Source of the DNA: an uncultured Collinsella sp.
GTDB taxonomy: Bacteria > Actinomycetota > Coriobacteriia > Coriobacteriales > Coriobacteriaceae
Reading direction: 5' to 3'
DNA: 64,000 nucleotides
Assembly: GCA_902494715.1 (NCBI GenBank)
Contig: CABUUJ010000002.1
Location: 34,027-98,026 of the forward strand
In this document: one piece after another, positions 16,464-25,351 of the stretch
Layout of the letters: the number at the start of each line of letters is the position of its first letter
Numbering within the stretch: position 1 is the first letter of the stretch
The notes under the pieces: generated by a model
The model's database searches: none
What the model saw: the letters and a program-made list of their open reading frames with translations, nothing else
Told to the model about the DNA's origin: nothing
Position numbers and translations under genes: made by a program

Positions 16464-18143
16464 ATGGCGGAGTTTATCTACCAGATGTATCAGGCTCGCA
16501 AGGCCCATGGCGACAAGGTGATCCTTGACGACGTGACCCTGAGCTTCTACCCCGGTGCCAAGATCGGCGTCGTGGGCCCCAACGGTATGGGCAAGTCGAC
16601 CCTGCTCAAGATCATGGCCGGCATCGAGGAGGTCTCCAACGGCGATGTTAGGCTTACCCCCGGCTACACCGTGGGCATCCTGCAGCAGGAGCCGCCGCTC
16701 GACGACGACAAGACCGTCATCGAGAACGTGCGCATGGCATTTGGCGACATGATCGCCAAGGTCGATCGCTTCAACAAGATCGGCGAGGAGATGTGCGACC
16801 CGGATTGCGACATGGACGCCCTTATGGCCGAGATGGGCAAGCTCCAGGACGAGATCGATGCCGCTGACGGCTGGGATATCGATTCCAAGCTCGGCCAGGC
16901 CATGGACGCCCTGCAGCTGCCCGATTCCGACATGCCGGTCAACGTACTTTCCGGCGGCGAGCGCCGCCGCGTGGCCCTGTGCAAGCTGCTGCTCGAGGCT
17001 CCCGACCTGCTGCTGCTCGACGAGCCCACGAACCACCTGGACGCCGAGTCGATCCTGTGGCTCGAGCACTTCCTGCACAACTACCAGGGCGCGGTGCTTG
17101 CCGTTACGCACGACCGCTACTTCTTGGATAACGTTGCCGAGTGGATCTGCGAGGTCGACCGTGGCCACCTTTATCCCTACAAGGGCAACTACTCAACGTA
17201 TCTGGAGACCAAGGCCGCGCGTATCGAGGCACAGGGCAACCGCGACGCCAAGCTCGCCAAGCGCATGGAGGCCGAGCTCGAGTGGGTACGCAGCTCGCCC
17301 AAGGCTCGCCAGGCCAAGAACAAGGCTCGTCTGGCTCGCTACGAGGAGATGGAGGCCGAGGCCCGCGCAAGCCAGAAGCTCGACTGGACCGACATCCGCA
17401 TCCCTGTGGGCCCGCGTCTGGGCAACAAGGTACTCGAGGCCCATCACCTGCACAAGGAGTTCGATGGCCGTGTGCTCATCGACGACCTATCATTCACCCT
17501 GCCGCGCAACGGCATCGTGGGCGTCATCGGCCCCAACGGTGTCGGTAAGACCACGCTGTTCAAGACGATTGTGGGTCTGGAGCCGCTGACTTCGGGCGAG
17601 CTCGAGGTGGGCGAGACCGTCAAGATTTCTTACGTCGACCAGAACCGTTCCGGCATCGACCCCGATAAGAACCTGTGGGAGGTCGTCTCGGATGGCCTGG
17701 ACCACATGATGGTCGGCGAGACCGAGGTTCCGAGCCGCGCTTATGTGGCGAGCTTTGGCTTTAAGGGCCAGGACCAGCAGAAGCGCGCTGGCGTGCTCTC
17801 CGGCGGCGAGCGCAACCGTCTGAACCTGGCGCTCACGCTCAAGCAGGGCGGCAACCTGTTGCTCCTCGACGAGCCCACGAACGACCTCGACGTCGAGACG
17901 CTGTCCTCGCTCGAGGCGGCGCTGCTCGAGTTCCCGGGCTGCTCGGTGGTCATTAGCCACGACCGTATGTTCCTGGACCGCGTCGCCACGCACATTCTGG
18001 CGTGGGAGGGCACCGATGAGAATCCGGGCAACTGGTATTGGTTCGAGGGCAACTTCGAGGCCTATCAGGCCAACCGCATCGAGCGCCTGGGCGAGGACGC
18101 AGCCCAGCCGCATCGTATTCACCGCAAGCTCACGCGCGACTAG
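16464..18143 (+). CDS. ettA: ABC-F translation factor EttA (energy-dependent translational throttle)
   Basis: A 559-residue soluble ABC-F protein without membrane helices, which binds the ribosomal E site and gates early elongation according to energy state. Two ATPase cassettes: Walker A GPNGMGKST (about residue 38) with LSGGERRRVALC and LLLLDEPTNHLD, and GPNGVGKTT (about residue 355) with LSGGERNRLNLA and LLLLDEPTNDLD. The linker between them is the charged P-site tRNA interaction motif. The full length equals E. coli EttA (555). It is flanked by terminators on both sides, so probably monocistronic. Confidence 0.95.
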   Translation: MAEFIYQMYQARKAHGDKVILDDVTLSFYPGAKIGVVGPNGMGKSTLLKIMAGIEEVSNGDVRLTPGYTVGILQQEPPLDDDKTVIENVRMAFGDMIAKVDRFNKIGEEMCDPDCDMDALMAEMGKLQDEIDAADGWDIDSKLGQAMDALQLPDSDMPVNVLSGGERRRVALCKLLLEAPDLLLLDEPTNHLDAESILWLEHFLHNYQGAVLAVTHDRYFLDNVAEWICEVDRGHLYPYKGNYSTYLETKAARIEAQGNRDAKLAKRMEAELEWVRSSPKARQAKNKARLARYEEMEAEARASQKLDWTDIRIPVGPRLGNKVLEAHHLHKEFDGRVLIDDLSFTLPRNGIVGVIGPNGVGKTTLFKTIVGLEPLTSGELEVGETVKISYVDQNRSGIDPDKNLWEVVSDGLDHMMVGETEVPSRAYVASFGFKGQDQQKRAGVLSGGERNRLNLALTLKQGGNLLLLDEPTNDLDVETLSSLEAALLEFPGCSVVISHDRMFLDRVATHILAWEGTDENPGNWYWFEGNFEAYQANRIERLGEDAAQPHRIHRKLTRD

Positions 18144-18165
18144 TCGAGCTCAGGTGGCCTAACGA

Positions 18166-18203
18166 GAAAGGGACGATAACCTTGAGGGTTATCGTCCCTT
18201 TTT
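18166..18203. terminator. Bidirectional terminator between ettA and minus-strand gene
   Basis: A 12-bp perfect stem (18170-18181 with 18187-18198), flanked by AAA on the left and TTTTT on the right, serves both convergent genes. Confidence 0.88.
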
Positions 18204-18204
18204 G

Positions 18205-19524
18205 TTACTTGGTAGAAGGCTCGACTTTATCGATGGTCCAGGTGGCTCCGAGACCGCCGGTGGTGTTGCGGCGGATGCGCACGGTGACTTCGTGGCGCTC
18301 GCCGGCCTGCGTGTAGTGCAGGGGGAAGCTTGCGCGGTTTCGCGCGGTCTCGATGGTACCGCGCTCGCGGGCGATCCAGTAGTACTCGCCGACGATGCCG
18401 AGGGTGTCGGCGCCGTAGGGGAGATAGGTTGACAGCTGGTGCAGAAGCGGGCCGGGGCAGAAGATCTCGGTTGTGAAATCGACGGGGAAGTCCTTGGGGA
18501 TGGCGGGCGCTGCAGGTGCGGGGGTTGGGGCTGCTGCGGGTGCCGAAGCTGGTGCCGGTGCGGGAATTTGGTCGCAAGCAGAGGTGGGCACGGACTCGAT
18601 GACGGGTGCGGACTCCGGCGTCGCTTCCGGCCTGGTCGTGGAATCTGCGGGCTCCACGGTGACGGGCGCGTCCGCAGCTGCAGTGTCAACCTCAACCTGC
18701 GTCGCGTTCTCGTTCTCGACGCTCGGCTTTGCCTCGATGGGCGTGGATGCCATGGTGGTGATGCCGGCGTTGGCGTTCTCGGGATCATAGACGACCGTGA
18801 GCGAGATGGCGGGCTGCGGCGTCTCGGGCTCCGGCGCCGACTCGGTAGCGCCTTGATCGGCGGGCTCGTCGGACTGATCGTCCTCAGCCTCGTCGCCAAA
18901 GTCGTCGCCAAAGACATCGCTGTTTTGGAACGCAGGCGTCTCAGGCTGGTCAGCGGCTTTTTCGGTTGTCGACTTGGGAGCCTCGTCGAGCTCCGCAGTG
19001 GCTTCCTGCTCGGATATGACTTTGGAATCGGTCGTGGCGGCGATTTCGGTTTCGGCTTCTGCTGTTACCTCAATAGCGACTTCGATCTCTGCCTCGGGCT
19101 CGGGTTCCGGCGCGGCTTCAACCATGGCTTCGGGCTCGGGACGCTTAACGTGCTTAGGGCGCACGGCCTTGAGGTCCTTCTCGCCGCGCTTTTTCTTTTT
19201 GTAGGACTGCTTGGCTCCCTTGGCTGTCTTGGGCTTGTCCTCGCCCTTGGCAAGGGCGGCATCCCAGGTATCGTTAGCGATGACGGTGGCATACAGGCGA
19301 CCGCCCTTAAAGACGGTCAGTCTAATGCAGTCGTTGAGCTCCTCGAGCAGCTCGCGCGTGGACTCGAAGCCCAGGTCATAAGCGGTCATGTCGCCGGCGG
19401 CGAGCGCCTCCTCGACCTGCGTCATAAACGTTTGCTTGCCGCACCCAATCGCGTCGCGCAGCAGACGATACAGATAGATGTGGTTGCCCAGCGATAGCGT
19501 GGGCGTAACTATTGTCTTGCTCAT
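18205..19524 (-). CDS. Hypothetical protein with acidic Pro/Ala/Glu-rich linker
   Basis: A 439-residue protein not assigned to a family. Three parts can be seen. Residues 1-90 are globular (HIYLYRLLRDAIGCGKQTF through YDLGFESTRELLEELNDCI) and loosely resemble a small winged-helix such as OST-HTH/LOTUS; this is only a resemblance. Residues about 95-125 are a strongly basic stretch (KKKKRGEKDLK). Residues about 125-335 are a low-complexity acidic linker rich in Glu, Ala, Pro and Thr. The last 95 residues are globular again (FTTEIFCPGPLLHQLSTYLPYG to the end). The basic patch plus candidate HTH hints at nucleic-acid binding. Start ATG 19524 has RBS GGAGA; a longer frame to 19554 does not. Confidence 0.75.
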   Translation of the reverse strand: MSKTIVTPTLSLGNHIYLYRLLRDAIGCGKQTFMTQVEEALAAGDMTAYDLGFESTRELLEELNDCIRLTVFKGGRLYATVIANDTWDAALAKGEDKPKTAKGAKQSYKKKKRGEKDLKAVRPKHVKRPEPEAMVEAAPEPEPEAEIEVAIEVTAEAETEIAATTDSKVISEQEATAELDEAPKSTTEKAADQPETPAFQNSDVFGDDFGDEAEDDQSDEPADQGATESAPEPETPQPAISLTVVYDPENANAGITTMASTPIEAKPSVENENATQVEVDTAAADAPVTVEPADSTTRPEATPESAPVIESVPTSACDQIPAPAPASAPAAAPTPAPAAPAIPKDFPVDFTTEIFCPGPLLHQLSTYLPYGADTLGIVGEYYWIARERGTIETARNRASFPLHYTQAGERHEVTVRIRRNTTGGLGATWTIDKVEPSTK

Positions 19525-19595
19525 GGCAAATCTCCTCTTTACACACCAAAGCATCTTACCATCGCACAGGCCTTGCCATCTCGTCGCCCAAGGTA

Positions 19596-19628
19596 AACGG
19601 GCGCGACCGTTGCCGGTTCGCGCCCGTT
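19596..19628 (-). terminator. Terminator between the two minus-strand hypothetical genes
   Basis: An 11-bp stem (19596-19606 with 19618-19628) followed, on the minus strand, by TTT. It ends the gene at 19663-20607. Confidence 0.7.
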
Positions 19629-19662
19629 ATGCAGGTCGGTTATCTATGAGAGGCAAACGTGC

Positions 19663-20607
19663 TTAGTTGCCCGATGCCGTGTCTTGGCTCGAGCTGTCTG
19701 ATGCCGTGCCGGAAGCGGTTCCGCTCGAGCTGTTGGTGTTGTTATTGTCGGTAGATCCCGTGCCCGATGCATTGCCGCTCGTCTGGTCGCCTGTGCTCGG
19801 TTGAGAGCCGTCAGTCGTTTGGCTTGAGTCAGTCGTGCTGGATTGCGTGCCGCTGTTGGCCGTAGAGGAATCGGCGCCCTGCGATTGATCGGGGGTGTTC
19901 GATGACGAGTCGGTGGATGCGGAGTTGCCCTGCGGGTCGTCCTGCTGGCTTTGCGATTGACCGGAGCTATCCGCGTCGTGCTCGGTCGTATGCGACGAAA
20001 GGATCGGCTCGGGGCGCTCGCCCAGGCCCTCACCGGCAGTGGTGATAAGGATGGCGCCGGCGCAGGCGATGACCGCGACGATGGCGATGGCGATCGAGAA
20101 GATGATGACCTTCTTTTGCGTCTGGCTGCGCTCTGCCGCCGCCTTGGCGCGCAGGCTGTCGGGGGCGATGCGCGCCGTGGTCGCGCGCCCTGCAATCTGG
20201 CGCATCTCCTGGGTAGTTGCGGCGCCGCCTAAGTGCTCCTCGGCATTAAATTCAACGGGCTCATAGGCGCCGGCGGGGTAGTCGACGTCGGCGTGCGTAC
20301 CTTTGAGGGCTTTGGCGCTGGCAGAGATAAAGTGGCGGTAGACCTGCGAGGACACAACGGTGATGACCGAGCTCACGGCGGCGCCAATTACTGAACCAGC
20401 GATGCCGATCTTGGAAGCAAGCGCGACGCTCGTGGCGGCGGCTGCGGCGCCGGCGATGATCTGGGGAATGGAAATGTCATCGAACAGGCCCTTTTTGGGC
20501 GCGATGGCCATGGTCTGTCCGATGGAATGGTTTTCGTGAACGCCGTTGTTGAGCGCGGCTGGTGTCATGACGCGCGTGCGCGGCGCGTCGGTGTACTTGG
20601 TTGTCAT
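19663..20607 (-). CDS. Membrane protein with Ser/Thr/Asn-rich extracellular tail
   Basis: A 314-residue protein with no recognised family. Two adjacent hydrophobic helices (IIAGAAAAATSVALASKIG and AGSVIGAAVSSVITVVSS, about residues 50-85) precede a cytoplasmic-looking segment, then a strong transmembrane helix (IIFSIAIAIVAVIACAGAILIT, about residue 175-197). Beyond it lies a tail of roughly 110 residues made almost only of Ser, Thr, Asn, Gln, Gly and Asp, typical of exposed stalks. No sorting signal is present. Start ATG 20607 with RBS GGGAGG is used; upstream in-frame ATGs lack one. Confidence 0.75.
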   Translation of the reverse strand: MTTKYTDAPRTRVMTPAALNNGVHENHSIGQTMAIAPKKGLFDDISIPQIIAGAAAAATSVALASKIGIAGSVIGAAVSSVITVVSSQVYRHFISASAKALKGTHADVDYPAGAYEPVEFNAEEHLGGAATTQEMRQIAGRATTARIAPDSLRAKAAAERSQTQKKVIIFSIAIAIVAVIACAGAILITTAGEGLGERPEPILSSHTTEHDADSSGQSQSQQDDPQGNSASTDSSSNTPDQSQGADSSTANSGTQSSTTDSSQTTDGSQPSTGDQTSGNASGTGSTDNNNTNSSSGTASGTASDSSSQDTASGN

Positions 20608-20810
20608 ACGGGGCCCTCCCGGTGTAAATCTGCTTCGTTTCATGTAGCCATCAGGGTACCCACCAGATGTGAATCGTACGTGACATTTAACAGATATCAT
20701 CAACTCATCAATTGCTCACCAAGTTGGTGGGATGCGGTTACACCCGGCGGTTGAACTACAATAGGGCTTGCTAATTGTTGTGAATGGCGTCTACGCACGG
20801 GAGCATTCTT

Positions 20811-22790
20811 ATGAATCTTCACCTTTCTCAGTCTGATGGCTTTTTGCGTGTGGCGGCGGCGTCGCCGCGGATTCGCGTGGCCGATGTCGAGGGCAATGCC
20901 GAGGTTGCGCTGGCGGCTGTTCGCGAGGCTACCGAGCGCGGCGTCCGCGCGCTGGTGCTGCCCGAGCTTAACCTGACCGGCTATACCGCGGCTGATCTGT
21001 TCCATAACCGTACATTGCTGCATGCCTGCGAGACCGCACTGGCACATATTCTCGATGAAACCCGCGAGCTGCCGATTGTCTTTACCATCGGTCTTCCCGT
21101 TGCAGTTGCCGAGAATGTCTACAACTGCGCCGCCGTGTGCTGCGCGGGCGAGCTTTTGGGTCTTACGGCCAAGAAGTATCTGCCCAACTATGGCGAGTTC
21201 TACGAGCGCCGCTGGTTTGCTCCGGCGCCCGCAGATCCTGTGTGGGTCGAGTTTGCCGGTCAGGGTCCGGTTCCGCTGGGTTCGGGGCTTGTCTACCGCT
21301 GCTGTGATGAAGGTGCCGAGGACATGGTGCTGGGCGTTGAGGTCTGTGAGGACCTGTGGGTGCCGGCGCCCCCTTCGACTGAGATGGCGCTTGCCGGTGC
21401 GACGGTGATCCTCAACCCGTCGGCCTCGGACGAGATTATCGGTAAGGCAGACTATCGCCGCAGCCTCATCTCCAATCAGAGTGCGCGCCTGTACTGTGCC
21501 TATGCCTATGCAGATGCGAGCGAGGGCGAGTCCACGACCGACATGGTCTTTGCGGGCGAGAACCTCGTCTACGAAAACGGCTCGAAGCTCGCCGCCACCA
21601 AACTGCTTACCTGCGATATGGCCATCGCCGACGTTGACCTTGACCGCCTGGTTGCCGAGCGTCGCCGCTCGACGACGTGGACGCGCGCGGACGATGCGCC
21701 GGAGGCCACGACCATCGAGTTTTCGTTTGAGGGCGTGCTGGTTGAAGAACCTGTCCTGCGCGATGCGCTCGACATCGGCCGTGTCTTCCCCCGCGCGCCC
21801 TTTGTGCCGGCCGACCATGGCGACCTGGCCGAGCGTTGCGAGACCATCCTCGACCTGCAGACCGCCGGCCTCAAGACCCGCCTTGCCCATACGGGTACCA
21901 AGGCTGCAGTCATCGGTCTTTCGGGCGGCCTGGACTCCACGCTGGCACTGCTCGTGACAGTTCGCGCCTTCGATGCACTGGGGCTGCCGCGCACCGGTAT
22001 CACGGCCGTGTCCATGCCCGGCTTTGGCACGACGCATCGTACCAAGTCGAACGCCGAGTCGCTCGCTCGCGGCCTGGGTGTGAGCTTCCGCGAGGTTTCG
22101 ATCCACGCGGCTGTGGAACAGCACTTCAAGGACATAGAGCACGATCCGACCGTGCAGGATGTGACCTACGAGAACAGCCAGGCCCGCGAGCGTACGCAGA
22201 TTCTGATGGATCTGGCCAACCAGGCTGGCGGTTTTGTCATCGGCACGGGCGACTTGTCGGAGCTGGCGCTCGGTTGGGCTACCTATAACGGCGACCACAT
22301 GAGCATGTATGCCGTCAACGCGAGCGTGCCCAAGACGCTTGTGCGCCATCTGGTGCGTTATGCTGCCGATGTCTTTGGCGGGCGTATTGCCGAGACGCTG
22401 CTCGACATCCTCGATACACCGGTGTCCCCCGAGCTTCTGCCGCCCACGGGCGACGGCGAGATTGCGCAGAAGACTGAGGATTTGGTGGGCCCGTACGAGT
22501 TGCACGACTACTTCCTCTACTACCTGCTGCGCTTTGGCTTTGAGCCGGGCAAGATCTACCGCATGGCGCTCAAGAGTTTCGAGGGTGTCTACGACGCCAA
22601 GACCGTCCACACGTGGCTGCGTACGTTCTATCGTCGCTTTTTTGCCCAGCAGTTTAAGCGCAGCTGCCTGCCCGATGGTCCCAAGGTGGGCTCGGTGACG
22701 CTCAGCCCGCGCGGCGATTGGCGTATGCCGAGTGACGCCAGTTCGCGTTTGTGGCTTGCGCAGATCGACGCGCTCAATCCAATTGACTAA
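20811..22790 (+). CDS. nadE: Glutamine-dependent NAD+ synthase
   Basis: A 659-residue two-domain enzyme making NAD from deamido-NAD, ATP and glutamine. The N-terminal nitrilase-type glutaminase has its triad: Glu in LVLPELNLTGY, Lys in TAKKYLPNYGEFYE and Cys in GVEVCEDLW. The C-terminal synthetase has the pyrophosphatase loop GLSGGLDSTLALL, followed by GTGDLSELALGWATYNGDHMSMYAVN. The length fits the actinobacterial/eukaryal-type NadE (about 640-680) rather than the short ammonia-dependent form. ATG 20811 is chosen for its RBS GGGAG; an upstream in-frame ATG at 20784 lacks one. It is followed by a strong terminator. Confidence 0.95.
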   Translation: MNLHLSQSDGFLRVAAASPRIRVADVEGNAEVALAAVREATERGVRALVLPELNLTGYTAADLFHNRTLLHACETALAHILDETRELPIVFTIGLPVAVAENVYNCAAVCCAGELLGLTAKKYLPNYGEFYERRWFAPAPADPVWVEFAGQGPVPLGSGLVYRCCDEGAEDMVLGVEVCEDLWVPAPPSTEMALAGATVILNPSASDEIIGKADYRRSLISNQSARLYCAYAYADASEGESTTDMVFAGENLVYENGSKLAATKLLTCDMAIADVDLDRLVAERRRSTTWTRADDAPEATTIEFSFEGVLVEEPVLRDALDIGRVFPRAPFVPADHGDLAERCETILDLQTAGLKTRLAHTGTKAAVIGLSGGLDSTLALLVTVRAFDALGLPRTGITAVSMPGFGTTHRTKSNAESLARGLGVSFREVSIHAAVEQHFKDIEHDPTVQDVTYENSQARERTQILMDLANQAGGFVIGTGDLSELALGWATYNGDHMSMYAVNASVPKTLVRHLVRYAADVFGGRIAETLLDILDTPVSPELLPPTGDGEIAQKTEDLVGPYELHDYFLYYLLRFGFEPGKIYRMALKSFEGVYDAKTVHTWLRTFYRRFFAQQFKRSCLPDGPKVGSVTLSPRGDWRMPSDASSRLWLAQIDALNPID

Positions 22791-22858
22791 GGTTGGCTAA
22801 ATTGAACCAATGCGGGGGTTGCAAGCGTTACACTTTTGCAATCTGATGGCCCGTATCG

Positions 22859-22890
22859 CGCGGCGCTCTTGTCGGAGCGCCGCGTTTTTT
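22859..22890 (+). terminator. Strong terminator after nadE
   Basis: A 10-bp GC-rich stem (22859-22868 with 22875-22884) followed by TTTTTT, located 19 bases before the aminotransferase start. Confidence 0.88.
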
Positions 22891-22908
22891 ATATCGAAAG
22901 GTGGCACC

Positions 22909-24072
22909 ATGCAGGCATCGCAGCGTCTCGACCGCTTTGGCGCGGAGGTCTTCGCTTCGCTCAACAACAAGCTTCTCGCGCTGAAGGCTCAGGGCAAGAC
23001 CATTTACAACATGAGCGTGGGCACGCCCGACTTTAAGCCGTACGACCATGTGGTCGAGGCGCTCACGCAAGCAGCCCAAGATCCCGAGATGTGGAAGTAT
23101 GCCCTGCGCGACCTGCCCGAACTCAAGCAAGCCGTGTGCGATTACTATGAGCGCCGCTTTGGCGTTTCGGGCATTACGCCGTCCATGGTGCAGTCGTGCA
23201 ACGGCACGCAGGAGGGCGTGGGTCATTTGGGCCTGGCCCTGCTCGATCCGGGTGACACCATTCTGGTTCCCGATCCGTGCTACCCGGTCTTTGAGGCGGG
23301 TGCCAAGATTGCCGATGCCAAGCTCGAGTACTATCCGCTGGTTGCCGAGCACAATTACCTGCCCTATGTGGCGGGTATCGATCCCGAGGTGGCCGATCGT
23401 GCCAAGTACATGATCGTGTCGCTGCCCGCGAACCCGGTGGGTTCGGTGGGCACGCCCGAGGTCTACGAGGAGATCATCGCTTTCGCCCGCGAGCACGACC
23501 TACTCATCGTCCATGACAACGCGTACTCCGACATCGTGTTTGACGGCGAGCCCGGCGGCAGCTTCTTGCAGTATCCCGGTGCGCTCGAGGTGGGCGTGGA
23601 GTTCTTCTCGCTTTCCAAGTCGTTTAACGTCACCGGTGCCCGCATCGGCTTTTTGGTCGGTCGCGAGGATGTGGTCTCGGCCTTTGCCAAGCTGCGCAGC
23701 CAGATCGACTTTGGCATGTTCTTCCCGATCCAGAAGGCCGCCATCGCGTGCCTTAATGGACCGCGCGATGAGGTCGAGGCGCAGCGTCTGAAGTACCAGG
23801 AGCGTCGCGATGCCCTGTGCGACGGTCTTGAGGGCCTGGGCTGGGAACGTCCCAACGCGCATGGTTCTATGTTTGTGTGGGCCAAGCTTCCCGGTGGTCG
23901 CACCGATTCCATGGCGTTTTGCGAGGAACTCATGGAGAAGGCCGGCGTTGTGGTGACGCCGGGCGCGAGCTTTGGCCCTTCGGGCGAGGGGCACGTGCGT
24001 ATGGCACTGGTCCTGCCGCCCGATCAGATCGCTTTGGCTGTCGAGGCCATTCGCGAGGCGGGCCTGTATTAG
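22909..24072 (+). CDS. Class I/II PLP aminotransferase, LL-DAP aminotransferase-like
   Basis: A 387-residue fold-type I aminotransferase. Key features: substrate loop NMSVGTPDFKP, CNGTQEGVGHLGLALLDPGD, the PLP-stacking VPDPCYPVFEAG, SLPANPVGSVG (Asn to PLP O3'), IVHDNAYSDIVFDG (Asp and Tyr to PLP), Schiff-base Lys in FFSLSKSFNVTGARIGFLVG and the C-terminal Arg in HVRMALVLP. The HDNAYSDIVFDG and SKSFNVTG spellings are those of the DapL2/alanine-type subgroup. Because lysine genes lie in the window, a role on a diaminopimelate intermediate is possible, but it is not linked to that operon and may be a general aminotransferase. The frame before 22909 runs through the nadE terminator. Confidence 0.88.
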   Translation: MQASQRLDRFGAEVFASLNNKLLALKAQGKTIYNMSVGTPDFKPYDHVVEALTQAAQDPEMWKYALRDLPELKQAVCDYYERRFGVSGITPSMVQSCNGTQEGVGHLGLALLDPGDTILVPDPCYPVFEAGAKIADAKLEYYPLVAEHNYLPYVAGIDPEVADRAKYMIVSLPANPVGSVGTPEVYEEIIAFAREHDLLIVHDNAYSDIVFDGEPGGSFLQYPGALEVGVEFFSLSKSFNVTGARIGFLVGREDVVSAFAKLRSQIDFGMFFPIQKAAIACLNGPRDEVEAQRLKYQERRDALCDGLEGLGWERPNAHGSMFVWAKLPGGRTDSMAFCEELMEKAGVVVTPGASFGPSGEGHVRMALVLPPDQIALAVEAIREAGLY

Positions 24073-24273
24073 AAACTTATTTCGGCTCGTCAATAGCTCG
24101 AAACCGATTTCGTACAGTTATTTTACGAATCCTGCAAATAATTTCGGTAAACGGTCGATATTTGGCTGCGAATAGGAGCATAATCAAAGTCCCGATTGGA
24201 TGTATTGGGATTACGGCAAGCCGCTCGGGTCGTTCCCGGGCGGCTTGTTTGTGGAGAGAGATGGGAGTTTCTA
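24073..24273 (+). promoter_or_regulatory. AT-rich leader upstream of ldh
   Basis: About 200 bases, AT-richer than the neighbours, presumably holding the ldh promoter. I could not fix a -35/-10 pair with confidence. It ends in the hairpin at 24218, which may be an attenuator. Confidence 0.35.
24218..24250 (+). terminator. Hairpin upstream of ldh
   Basis: A 12-bp stem with one wobble (24218-24229 with 24235-24246) followed by a broken T-tract, 28 bases before the ldh start. It ends the aminotransferase transcript or attenuates ldh. Confidence 0.7.
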
Positions 24274-25224
24274 ATGGTTAACGAGAAGAAGGTCGCTATT
24301 ATCGGCTGCGGTTTCGTCGGTTCGTCTTCGGCGTTCGCGCTGATGCAGAGTGGTCTGTTCTCCGAGATGGTCCTCATCGACGTGGACAAGAACCGCGCTG
24401 AGGGTGAGGCTCTGGATATCGCGCACGGCATGACGTTTGCCGAGCCGATGAAGATCTACGCCGGCGATTATTCCGATGTCGCCGACGCCGCCATGATCGT
24501 CGTCACCGCTGGCGCTGCCCAGAAGCCCGGTGAGACCCGCCTGGACCTGGTCAATAAGAACGTCAGCATCTTTAAGTCCATTATTCCCGAGATTAAGAAG
24601 TCTGGTTTCGACGGCATTCTGCTCATCGTCTCCAACCCGGTCGACGTTCTGACCTACGCCGCCATCAAGATGTCCGGCCTGCCCGAGGGCCATGTCATCG
24701 GCTCCGGCACCGTGCTCGACACCGGCCGTCTGCAGCAGATGCTCGGCGCTCACGTCGAGGTTGACCCGCGCGATGTCCAGGCCTACGTCATGGGCGAGCA
24801 CGGTGACTCCGAGTTCGTCGCTTGGTCCAGCGCTCAGGTTGCCGGCGTGCCGCTGAACACCTTCTGCGAGCTTCACGGTCACCTGGAGCATGAGGCTGCT
24901 GAGAAGCGTATCGCCGAGGACGTCAAGAACTCCGCCTACACCATCATCGAGAAGAAGCACGCCACCTACTATGGCGTCGCCATGGCCGTCAAGCGCATCT
25001 GCACCGCCGTCATGCGTGATGAGCAGACCGTTCTGCCCGTCTCCTCGCTCATGGTGGGCGAGTATGGTCTGTCCGATCTTGCCATCTCCATGCCGACGGT
25101 CGTTGGCCGCGACGGCGTCGTTTGCCGCGTTCCCGTGCCGCTGAACGATGACGAGCAGCATGAGCTCACCGTCTCTGCAAAGGCCCTTAAGGACATCATC
25201 GACAGCGTCGACTTCTCCTGCTAA
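24274..25224 (+). CDS. ldh: L-lactate dehydrogenase
   Basis: A 316-residue NAD-dependent L-LDH that reduces pyruvate to lactate and regenerates NAD in fermentation. The Rossmann loop is IIGCGFVGSSSAFAL (residues about 9-23), the NAD-selective Asp is in VLIDVDKN, the substrate-loop region follows AQKPGETRLDLVNKN, and the catalytic His is in YVMGEHGDSEFV. The Arg/Asp relay is at VLDTGRLQQ. The length is usual. Start ATG 24274 follows a GGGAG RBS. Monocistronic, bounded by hairpins. Confidence 0.95.
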   Translation: MVNEKKVAIIGCGFVGSSSAFALMQSGLFSEMVLIDVDKNRAEGEALDIAHGMTFAEPMKIYAGDYSDVADAAMIVVTAGAAQKPGETRLDLVNKNVSIFKSIIPEIKKSGFDGILLIVSNPVDVLTYAAIKMSGLPEGHVIGSGTVLDTGRLQQMLGAHVEVDPRDVQAYVMGEHGDSEFVAWSSAQVAGVPLNTFCELHGHLEHEAAEKRIAEDVKNSAYTIIEKKHATYYGVAMAVKRICTAVMRDEQTVLPVSSLMVGEYGLSDLAISMPTVVGRDGVVCRVPVPLNDDEQHELTVSAKALKDIIDSVDFSC

Positions 25225-25255
25225 ATCAAGCTCGCTAGAGCGAAAAGCTACAATG

Positions 25256-25292
25256 AAGGCGTCCGGGTCCACACGGCCCGGGCGCCTTTTTG
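25256..25292 (+). terminator. Terminator after ldh
   Basis: A 12-bp stem (25256-25267 with 25277-25288, one wobble) followed by TTTT. Confidence 0.88.
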
Positions 25293-25321
25293 GTGCAAAG
25301 TAACCTGACCCCAATGCACCA
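25291..25321. repeat. 31-bp repeat, left copy flanking DUF2974 gene
   Basis: TGGTGCA ... AACCTGACCCCAATGCACCA, itself ending in a TGGTGCA/TGCACCA inverted repeat. It matches the copy at 26517-26547 at 27 of 31 positions in direct orientation. Confidence 0.75.
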
Positions 25322-25351
25322 TCCCTATACACCATGGTTGATGGGAGGGCC

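Noticed and set aside
20700..22610. Minus-strand open frame of 636 codons opposite nadE
   Set aside because: Fully antisense to an unmistakable NAD synthase; no domain signature of its own.
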